Assembly: GCA_003833135.1 (NCBI GenBank)
Contig: QZLH01001264.1
Span: 8,026 to 33,850, forward strand
Length of the DNA stretch: 25,825 bases
Reading direction: 5' to 3'
Source of the DNA: Oehlia diaphana
Lineage: Eukaryota; Glomeromycota; Glomeromycetes; Glomerales; Glomeraceae
The notes under the pieces were generated by a model that worked only from the letters and a program-made list of their open reading frames with translations, did not search any database and was not told where the DNA came from. Positions within the stretch are counted from its first letter, which is position 1, and each line of letters begins with the position of its first letter. This document shows positions 7,986 through 17,700 of this stretch, in pieces. A program made the translations under genes and the position numbers.

Positions 7986-9931
7986 GTAAGTTTTGAAGCA
8001 GAAACTTCAAAACTTTTTTTTTTAAAAACTTTTTTTTTATTAGAAAACATTACTAACATTTCCTGTATTTTTTTGTAGATCTTTTGGCATTTTCAGCTCA
8101 GAATATTGAAAATAGTAAGTCTCGAAGCATTTGCTTCAAAACTTTTAAAATTATTTTTTTTTTAGGAAACATTACTTATGTTTCCATATTTTTTTGTGGG
8201 TTTTCAGCATGTTTGATTTGAAATATTGAACAGTAAATTTTGACATGTCAAAATTTTTTAAAAATAATTCTTTTTAGGAAACGTATCTAATATTTCCTTT
8301 CTTTTTTTTTGTAGGTCTTTCTTTGAGAAACTGGAAAATAAAGGTAAGTTTTGAAGTATGCTTTGAAACTTTTTAAAATTATCTTTTTTTTTTAACTTAA
8401 TTTATTTTAATAAAACGTGACTAACATTTCAATTTTTTTTTATTTTTTTAGGACCGCTGATTTCTGGATGGCTTACGGATGGGAATTTTGAAGGTAAACC
8501 TTCAAAATTTTTTAATTGTTTATCTTTAACGAAACATGTCTAATATTTCAATTTTTTGTTTTTTAAAACTGGATGATTCATGGACAGGTAAATTTTTTTT
8601 TTATTTATTTTAATGAAATGTAACTAACATTTCATTTTTCTTTCTTTTTTAGATCTGCAGATTTCTGGAGAGTTTTCTAAACGGGATTTTGAAGGTAAAA
8701 CTTTGAAATCTCTTTATTTTTTTATTTTAAAGAAATGTTAACTAATGTTTCTTTTTTTTTCATTTTGTAAGTTTATGGGTTTTCAGGTATAATGGTGAGT
8801 TTTACAACATCTGTTGTGAAATTTTATTCTTTTTATTTTTAAAGAAACGTGACTAATATTTCTTTTTTTTATTTTGTAGGTCTACGGATTTTTGAGTAGA
8901 CAAAATAATGGTAAGTTTCACAACAAAATGTTGCAAAACTTTGATATCTTTTTATTTTTAAAGAAACGATACTAACATTTTTTTATTCTTCTTTTGTAGA
9001 TATCAAACTTTGGATATAATGGTGAGTTTCGCAATGAAACATTGTAAAACTTTGATTTTTTTTATTATTAAAGAAACATGATAACTAATGTTTCTTTTTT
9101 TTTATTTTGTAGGTCTACAGTTTTCAGGTAAACAAAATGGTAAGTTTTACAATGAAATGTTGTGAAACTTCATTTTATTTTTTTAATTTTTTTTTTAGAA
9201 ATATTTACTAATGTTTCTTTTATTTATTTTTTTTTTGTAGGTCTTTCGGTATGTATAGTTTAGCTTTGGAAAATGGGGAAATGGAAAGGTAAGTTTTGAA
9301 GCATTTTGCTTCAAAACTTTTAAAATTTTTTTTCATTTTTTTATAAGGAAACATTTTTAATGTTTCCTTTATTTTTTTTGTAGGTCTTTTTTGAAAAACA
9401 GGAGAAAGGATAAGTTTTGAAGCATTTGCTTCAAAACTTTTTTAGAATTATTTTGTTTTCATTTTTTTTATAAGAAAATGTTTGTAATGTTTCCTTTATT
9501 TTTTTTTTTTTGTAAGACCTTCAACGTGTTCAACTCTGGATCTTAGATATTGTAGTAAGCTTTGAAGAATTTCCCTTCCATTGCGACATTTCCTTTTTCT
9601 TTTTTGTAGGTTTCAGGAGTTTTGAGTTGACCAGGAACTTGAATTGGTAAGTTTCATTCATTACAAAATATACCTTTTTTTTGATTTTTTCAGGAAACGT
9701 TTATTAACGTTTTCCTTCTTTTATCTTATAGGTTCTAATTAGATGTTTAATTTTGGAAAAATGGTAAATTTTGCAATCTTTGCGAAACTTAAATTTATTG
9801 ACTTTTTTAGGAAACATTTGTTAACGATTCCTTTTTTCTTTTTTGTAGGCTTCGGTCAGGTTTTTGGAATATGGATCAAATCATGTAAGTTTTGTTAACA
9901 AAACTTTTAATATTTGTTTTTTTAATTGAAA
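7986..9931 (+). repeat. Tandem array of ~17 intron-like modules (array 1)
   Basis: Modules start at 7986, 8115, 8233, 8344, 8494, 8588, 8695, 8795, 8911, 9022, 9140, 9289, ~9409, 9555, 9647, 9764 and 9885. A typical one is GTAAGT, a hairpin at once (TTTTGAAGCA / TGCTTCAAAA type), a T-rich stretch, a second hairpin holding a branch-like CTAAC or CTAAT (AGGAAACATT / AATGTTTCC type), a run of T and a terminal TAG. Complete GT..TAG modules end at 8078, 8314, 8451, 8652, 8879, 8999, 9112, 9240, 9383, 9609, 9731 and 9848 and are 55-108 bp long. Spacers are exon-like, about 20-48 bp, often starting GTCT and ending AATG or AAAG. Modules 2, 5, 7 and 13 have altered splice ends and the last lacks an acceptor. 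Several spacers are open in phase 1 with related products (PLISGWLTDGNFE at 8452-8493, LQISGEFSKRDFE at 8653-8694, GLQFSGKQN at 9113-9139), but no single frame runs through all. It is either a decayed intron-rich gene or a spliced non-coding locus. Confidence 0.6.
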
Positions 9932-10210
9932 CCCCACCTTGTTATGGTTGTGTCACCAGGAGTGCTATGTCAACGGAAATTTAGTATGTTGATCACTTAA
10001 CAATCCAATTATAACAAGAGGAATTAATTTAATTAATTTTTATTAAATAATGCATTTGTATCATACTATATTTACAAATAAATTTACAATATTTTACAAT
10101 TAATAAAATTTTAAATATGTTAATAATATACAATAATATATATGTTAATAAATTAATGCCATTGCTATACACGTTTTTTAATATCAATATATGTTTTTAG
10201 GTTACAGTAC

Positions 10211-10444
10211 GATTTCCTGAATACCTTTTTCCTGAATATATCTTTTCCGAAGTCATTTGCCTGAATGCCAAATTTCTGAACTGAACATTTTCCTGAAATA
10301 TACAATTTCCCGAATCCTTATTTCCCAAATCCTATTTCCTGAAGTCTAATTTCCTGAACCCTAAATCCCAATATCCTGAATCCCAATATCCCGAATTCAA
10401 ATATCCTTAATTCTAATATTCCGAATTCTAATATTCTGAATGGT
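10211..10444. repeat. Degenerate TTTCCTGAATNCC minisatellite
   Basis: About sixteen imperfect copies of a 12-16 bp unit around ATTTCCTGAATCC, drifting rightward into AATATCCTGAATTC and AATATTCTGAATT. It is bordered by related motifs GTTACAGTACGATTT (10201-) and GTAACTGTACGAATTT (10458-). The composition suggests a transposon end or satellite; no coding sense. Confidence 0.6.
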
Positions 10445-11754
10445 ACGGTTAGTTAAACTGTAACTGTACGAATTTGAGAACAAAGTAAACATGTAGTGTA
10501 TGGTTAAACATCACGTATAGACAGGTCACGTGAATATACGTGTACACAATAGAACGATCTAGGCCTTTTCTTATTTGGTAATAACCAATGCAGATCTGTA
10601 TGGAACACGCGTGATATTTTGCATATATGTTATCGTACACCCGATATTACCTGCTCTTTGTTCAGCTTAAATTGATCAAAACAGTTCTGATTTATTTCGA
10701 TTGGAATCTGGAATATCAAAATAAAGAGATTTTTTTTTAAAAAAAATGATTTTTATATATAAATAAAAATTAAAGATATTTACCTAGCAATCATATACAT
10801 TTAATCAACCATATTTAAACATAAATAGTATCTAGGAAAAAAACTTATTTAATAAAGTTGGCTGTTATATAAAAAGTAGTGTTATCAATCTATTGAAATC
10901 ATTCAAAATAAAAAATTTATATCAAAGTATTAAACATTACCTAATTATGTATAATTAATAGTTAATTAATGCCTGCCTGTTATCGGTACATAAATTATAG
11001 TAACGGAACTGATTACCCGCCTCGTATATGTATCAAGAGGATCCATACCACATTCAAAAGAGGTTAAGGAGATATGTTATAATTTCTTAAATATCTCCAA
11101 CTAGAGATTATAAGAAAATCCACCCCTAACAAGAAAAACCTCTAACGAAACTTAAATATTTTTTTTTAATAAACATGTGGCGCGATTTTGTTATGTGAAT
11201 ATAAACTTAAATATCATTTTATTTCCATATTTCCTTTAAAAAAAAAAGATATAACATTCATATGTTAATAAATAAAAATTAAATAAAATATCAATAATTG
11301 GAAATAGAGAAAATACTAATTTATTATTGGTTTTGTTGCATTATTCACCAAATTTTTTGACAACTTTCATAAATGGTTTGTTATGCTCATATAATCAAGT
11401 GCCACTTCAGCTTCATCGTACTATTAATAAAATAATTTTAAGATCTTTATAACCGGTGATATATTTAATTTACTTAGCCTAATATTTATTTTTTTTTTCA
11501 ATAATAATAATAATAATAATTAAAATTAATTTAATTTACTACTAAATGTTTGAAAAAATTACAATAAAGAAAATAAGAATTAAAATACATCATTCACTAA
11601 ACATTAAGATAATTAAAATTATTTATTATGAATCTGAATGGTAATTAGCAACTTAATCAAATTTTGGGTTATACAAAAAATTTCGATCAAATGACTCATT
11701 GTGTTAATCGCCATAGACACATTAATATTAATATTGTTCAACATCGGATATAAT

Positions 11755-11823
11755 ATTACTACTAATGTTTATCATGTAGGTAGATGATGTATTACTAATG
11801 TTTATCGTGTAGGTAGATAATGT
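11755..11823. repeat. Two-copy 33-bp direct repeat
   Basis: ATTACTAATGTTTATCATG followed by TAGGTAGATGATGT is repeated next to itself with three or four changes (CATG to CGTG, GATGATG to GATAATG, and an extra ACT in the first copy). No associated gene. Confidence 0.6.
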
Positions 11824-12229
11824 TTACTATATGAAGTTCATATAATTTTATGAGTAATAATTAATCACCTAAAATGTAAATAGGATATTACTATGTGAAA
11901 GTTTGAAATGTAATGACTCATGAATCAAACATGTAATTATGCATCTGCATAAGTCACTATAAACATTGATATTATTATATATATAAAGATTTTTTCATTT
12001 TTTCATTTTTTCATTTTTTTTTCACTTCTTATTTATTTGTATACACGATTCTTATTATTTTATTACGCACGTTTTTTATTATTTATTTTTATATATCTAT
12101 ATCCAAATCCAAGAATATGATTATGCTTTTAAATATTCACAATTCACTGCATAATTTGTAGTAATATTATGTTTCATCCACTATATTTTATTTAAAAAAA
12201 AAAAATCTGAATGAATACATTTAATAAAA

Positions 12230-13490
12230 ATGGCCATTCATAAACATAAATCTGAAAAAAAATGTTTTAAAGATGCAAATATACGTCGAAGAAGAAAATT
12301 AAGAAGAAAAAATCAAGGTAGGTTGACATAAGTCTTATTTTTATATTGAACTTTATCTGAATGTGAGTAACATCTACGTAGTCTAGTCACCTATGTAGTG
12401 GATACTGTTATCATACGCAAGTCGTTTTTAAATGCTCTGATAGTAAAAGCTCTTGTGAGTGACATATGCGTCAGTTCTAGTTACCTANNNNNNNNNNNNN
12501 NNNNNNNNNNNNNNNNNNNNNNNNNNNNNNNNNNNNNNNNNNNNNNNNNNNNNNNNNNNNNNNNNNNNNNNNNNNNNNNNNNNNNNNNNNNNNNNNNNNN
12601 NNNNNNNNNNNNNNNNNNNNNNNNNNNNNNNNNNNNNNNNNNNNNNNNNNNNNNNNNNNNNNNNNNNNNNNNNNNNNNNNNNNNNNNNNNNNNNNNNNNN
12701 NNNNNNNNNNNNNNNNNNNNNNNNNNNNNNNNNNNNNNNNNNNNNNNNNNNNNNNNNNNNNNNNNNNNNNNNNNNNNNNNNNNNNNNNNNNNNNNNNNNN
12801 NNNNNNNNNNNNNNNNNNNNNNNNNNNNNNNNNNNNNNNNNNNNNNNNNNNNNNNNNNNNNNNNNNNNNNNNNNNNNNNNNNNNNNNNNNNNNNNNNNNN
12901 NNNNNNNNNNNNNNNNNNNNNNNNNNNNNNNNNNNNNNNNNNNNNNNNNNNNNNNNGTAACATCTACGTAGTCTAGTCACCTATGTAGTGGATACTGTTA
13001 TCATACGCAAGTCGTTTTTAAATGCTCTGATAGTAAAAGCTCTTGTGAGTGACATATGCGTCAGTTCTAGTTACCTAGGAGGATACATCAATTAAAAATA
13101 ATTTATTACCTACTAGTTTTATATACAACTAACAGTTTTTTATGCCTTTTTTCATGTTGTAAAAAAATGGCTATAGATAAAATTGAAATAAGTACTCAAA
13201 CTGAAGATGTTGAACTGGATGAAGATATTTATCAGGATGAACAAACAATCAAAGGAACTCAAATGGAGGAATATCAAAATTATTGTTTTTGTTGTAATTA
13301 TTCATATTGTAAATGTAAAGCTAAAAATCATTTTAATTATTTTTGTTCTAAATGTAAATATTATAAATGTTATAAAGGAAAAGGTGGTATATATATATCT
13401 AAAAATGGCATGTATTGGAAGAAAGATAATAATGGTAAAGATCGAATGTTTGATAATCGTTTCCATCAAATTAAACTACCTTGGGAATAG
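12230..13490 (+). CDS. Small cysteine-rich protein, two exons
   Basis: Exon 1 is 12230-12317 (ATG, 29 codons plus one base) and ends CAAG before donor GTAGGT. Exon 2 is 13177-13490, after acceptor TATAG at 13172-13176, with a CTAAC branch-like site at 13129-13133. The phase fits (G + AT makes Asp). The product is about 134 aa. The N-terminus is very basic (ANIRRRRKLRRKNQ, nuclear-localisation-like), followed by an acidic stretch (EDVELDEDIYQDEQ), then a Cys/Tyr cluster NYCFCCNYSYCKCKAK and YFCSKCKYYKCYKGKGG. The cluster of about ten Cys in 40 residues suggests metal binding, but I do not recognise a family. Alternatively translation starts at the ATG at 13167 (107 aa, MAIDKIEIS), needing no intron; the two forms share the frame. 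The intron includes the assembly gap. Confidence 0.55.
12367..13077. repeat. Perfect 121-bp duplication flanking an assembly gap
   Basis: 12367-12487 and 12957-13077 are identical, from GTAACATCTACGTAG to TCTAGTTACCTA, and sit exactly against the 469 N at 12488-12956. Such exact abutment usually means two contig ends with the same sequence were scaffolded with a false gap. If so, the real intron is about 270 bp rather than 859 bp. Confidence 0.85.
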
Positions 13491-14680
13491 TTTCTGCTAT
13501 CATATAATTAATAAATATCATATTTATTTCATTTTTTTAATTGTTTTCATTTTTTTTTTTTTTTAAAAAAAAAAATCTTATTTCGTTTTATTTTTTTGCT
13601 TTCATGATAAAATAGCCTAAAAATAAACAATGAACTTATTGACAGGGTTTATAGTGCGGAGTGAAAAAGGCAAATAACCTTCTAGAATTACTACTTATAT
13701 TATGTGCTGAAATAGTCAGCACAAGGACATTAGCATAGCTATTTTCTTTTATATTTATATTTAATGCATTTGTAAATGTATTTCATCGGTTCTAAAATAC
13801 ATAATATATAAAAAATAGTCAAATTACCGTATATTGCGGGCCATAGTATGTATAGTATTCCCTTCTTTTATGTAAAAAGTTACTTTTTCTGTCGATTTTA
13901 TTATTTAGAGAATCAATCTTGCTCGGAAATTAGATGTAAATAATTTTCTGATTATTATACTAGCTTTTGAAACAATGCTGTTATAATAAAAATTCCGCAA
14001 AATACGGTACAAGTTTGTAGAAAACAACAGTTTATGAATATACTGTATGTAAAGGGAAACTTACTATATACATATACAAATAATAATTAGAAATTATATT
14101 TTAACATTTGTTAACCTCGGCTACCTTAACATTTAGCATAAAAAATTAAGTTATAAAATAAAACTAAAAAGATTATATAAATAAATAGAATAAAGTTAGC
14201 AGGCTTTGATTTGTCAAAAATACATATAATCCAGTAGTCCTTGATGTAGTTTCTTATGTTGACCAAAATAATATAAAAATAAAAGTCAACAATATAAATT
14301 AAACACAATCAGCTATTGAAATGAATATAAAAATTTTACATTTTCAATTTTCAGTAACCATTACATTGATATTTTAATAATTGAAAAAGTCATAAAAAAA
14401 AGAGATTTATTTAAATTACAAACAGAGAAATTTGTAAAATATTTACTACCTAGCCCCAGTGTTTAAATAATTCTAAGAGGAGAATACATATATTTAATAT
14501 TTGGATAAGATATAAAAAAGGAATTATTTAAATTACAAACTAAGAAACGTGTAAATATTTTACTACTCTAGTCTTAGTGTTTAAATAAATCCAAAAAGGT
14601 AAAATAAAATAAAATTTTTGAATACATCATGTCAAATATCACTTAAAAAACTATGAATCCTTAATATTAATTAATTTCAT
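13491..14680. other. Intergenic stretch with MITE and repeats
   Basis: I see no gene. It follows the cysteine-rich gene with a T/A-rich 3' flank (13545-13575). It contains a small hairpin TGTGCTGA-aatag-TCAGCACA (13703-13723), a TA-flanked MITE (13827-14007) and a diverged direct repeat of about 70 bp (near 14407-14473 and 14524-14592, both containing TATTTAAATTACAAAC and AGTGTTTAAATAA). Confidence 0.5.
13827..14007. mobile_element. Short TA-flanked MITE
   Basis: A 181-bp element with ends CCGTATATTGCGG and, inverted, CCGTATTTTGCGG (one mismatch in 13), flanked by TA at 13825-13826 and 14008-14009. This fits a Tc1/mariner-type non-autonomous element. No ORF. Confidence 0.6.
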
Positions 14681-14739
14681 CTATTTAAATATCTGTTTAA
14701 TTAAATAATAAAGTTAATTTCGCATAAAAAATTTGCAAA

Positions 14740-17700
14740 CTAATTTTTCTTTATATAATAAATATTACATACCGAATTATTCTCTTTAATCATATAATCA
14801 TTCAAGTCTTCAGTTGTACTAGAAGAATTACTTTTTGAATCTTCACTTTCAAGAATTTCATTCAATTTTTTACTAGTAAAATTAAGCAGGCGACTTGTAT
14901 AACATGCTTGTGAATGAGATTCAGTAGTAAGATTGCTATGCCCAATTTGTGCATTTATAAATTCCATTTTGTTATTTTCTAATTCTTCATTAATTTCATT
15001 ACTAATAGGCTGGAAAATCCAATTTCCAATTATATATTTCACTTCTGATACAGATGGCCTTTTTAATGGGTCTTCATTCCAACATTTTTTCATTAACTCT
15101 ATATAACATTTTGGAATATTTTCAATAATTTTAGGGCGTTCGCCTTTACAAATGCTTAAACTAAGTTGGAGATCATGTGCTCTGTCATTAAATGGTGGAA
15201 CTCCAGACGTGAATTCCCACATAATCATAGAAAAACTATATATATCACTAGCCGGAGTATAAGGTTTGCCTCTCAAAACTTCGGGTGCCATAAATGGTAT
15301 AACTCCATAAATGTCACCTTTTTTAAAAGATGATTTTACAGGTTGACATAATCCTAAATCACTAACAAAAACTAAATTATTATCATTTTCTTCCTCCCCT
15401 TCATCCTTTTTATTGCTATGATTTAAAATATTGCCATCATGTAAATCACAATGAATAAGATCTTGTTTATGTATTTCATAAAGCCCAGAAATAATTTTGT
15501 ACAACATATTTAATTTTTGTTTCCAATTATATTTAATTATTTTAGCCAAATTTCCTCTTAAATTACCTTTATTTGCATAATTTATTACTACCATATAATT
15601 CAAAGTATCTGGACTTTTTGTAAATCCATATAAATTAATAATTTCATAGGAATTTGAACAACTTTGATGATATTTCCACTATAAAAGTAAATTAGAATAT
15701 GCAATTAGTATGAATAAATAAAATTTTTAACAAATTAATATTGATTATCATACTTCATTTAAAAATTCATCGAAATTTTCATTCAAATTATCGAGACATT
15801 TAAGAACTACTTCTTTATTTTGATCCATATTTGACCAAATAGCTTTATATATGGTACTAAACCCTCCTCTATCAAGATATATAACATTTGTAAATTTGTC
15901 ATAAGGAATCCATTTTAATCTTCTATTAGAAATAAATTTATCTAATATTGTATTTCCACTTTTTCCAAACCTATAATATTAAATAATTAAAATTATGATA
16001 GAATTATTTTAAAATATAAAATTAAAAAGAACAATTTAGTACTTACTCTAGAGTTTAATAAAGAATACAATAAAATAAAAAACTTAGTATTTATTAAATA
16101 TATATAAAAACCTATAACTTACCAACTAAAACATCAAATATTTATAAAAAAGTATTTAGTTAATTAAAACTTTAAATTAATACTACATAAATGCAATAAT
16201 AAAAAAAAAATAGCTTACAAGAATCTAAAGTAAATCAAATTTTTAAATAAAGAATTTAGTTAGTTTTAGTTATACATAAAATATAAATGTTATAAATATG
16301 TAATAACAAAATTAAAAAAATAACTTACAACCTATATTATAAAATGAGTTTTAATAAAGAATTAGTTGGTCTAAATTATATGTAATTATATTATATTTAT
16401 GTAATAATAGAATTAAAAAATAACTTACTTGCTATATAAGATATTATGAAATAAGTTTAATAAATAAAGAATTTAGTTGGCTTAAATTATATGCAATTAT
16501 GTAATAATAGTAGAATTAAACAAATAACCTACCACCTAAACGAGCTATATTATTAGATAATTTTTTAAATAAAAAATTTAGTTGGTTTAAATTATATATA
16601 AATATTGTGCAATTATGTAATAATATAATTAAATAAATAAACAATATACCATCTCGTAAAAGATCTGAAATTACAAAATGATTTTTATTTAAGAATTTAG
16701 TTAGTTTAAATTATATATAAATATTATAACTATATGATAATAGAAATAACTTATAACTTACTAACTAAAGAAATTACAAAATAATTAATTAAATAAAGAA
16801 TTTAATTAGTCTAAATTATATGTAAATATTGTACAATTATAATAATAGAATCAAAAAATAATTTATAACTTACGTTCTATATTATGAAATAAGTTTTTAT
16901 AAAGAATACAATTATATAATAATAGAATCAAAAAATAACTTACTTTCTATATTATCTAATAAGTTTTTATAAAGAATTTAGTTAGTTTAAATTATATATA
17001 AATATTATATCATTATATAAAAATAGAAATAACTTATAACTTACTAGCTAAAGAATTACAAAATAATTAATTAAATAAAGAATCTGTTAGTCTAATTACA
17101 TGCAAATATTATACAATATTTATGTAATAATAGAATTGAATAAATAACTTACTCCCTACATTATTAAATAATTTTTAAACAAAGAATTTAGTTAGTTTAA
17201 ATTATAGCAAATATTATACAATTATGTAATAATAGAATCAAAAAATAACTTACGAACTATATTATTAATTAATTATTTAAATCAAGAAATTAGTTAGTTC
17301 GAATTATATGCAAATATTATACAATAATTATGTTAAAAAATAACTTACTTGCTACATTATGAAATAAGTTTAATAAAGAATACAGTTAGTTTAAATTATA
17401 TGCAAATATTATATAATCTAAATATTATACAATTATCTAATTATAGAATCAAAAAAAATAACTTATAGCTTACATTCTACATTACGAAATAAGTTTTATT
17501 AAAGAATTTAGTTAATTTAAATTATATGCAAATATTATACAATATTATGTAATAATAGAATCAAAATAACTTACCTTCTATATTATGAAATAAGTTTTAA
17601 TAAATAATTTATTTAGTTTAAATTATATGTAAATATTATACAATTATGTAATAATAGAATCAAAAATAACTTACTCCCTATATTATTAAATAATTTTTTA

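Larger units (their letters stand above)
9932..12229. other. AT-rich stretch without a convincing gene
   Basis: I see no supported gene here. It contains a minisatellite (10211-10444), a two-copy 33-bp repeat (11755-11823), an ATA microsatellite near 11501-11521 and TTTTTTCA repeats near 11995-12030. A minus-strand piece at about 10650-10710 is open, preceded by CAG and followed by GTAATA (reading IPIEINQNCFDQFKLNKEQ), but it does not join in frame to a nearby start and remains only a possible exon fragment. Confidence 0.5.

Noticed and set aside
7658..7996. 112-aa Phe/Ser/Leu-rich frame on the plus strand
   Set aside because: It is translation of a polypyrimidine tract, has no ATG at the start, and the repetitive composition explains the lack of stops.
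10449..10640. 63-aa minus-strand frame
   Set aside because: No recognisable features, adjacent to a minisatellite, and no splice context connecting it to coding sequence.
12398..12980. Four long open frames across the gap
   Set aside because: They are open only because the run of N has no stop codons; the real flanking codons are few and match no protein.
13207..13566. 119-aa plus-strand frame overlapping the cysteine-rich gene
   Set aside because: Shadow frame; Ile/Val/Phe-rich and runs into the poly-T flank.
14126..14308. 60-aa minus-strand frame
   Set aside because: AT-rich random hydrophobic sequence with no homology that I recognise.
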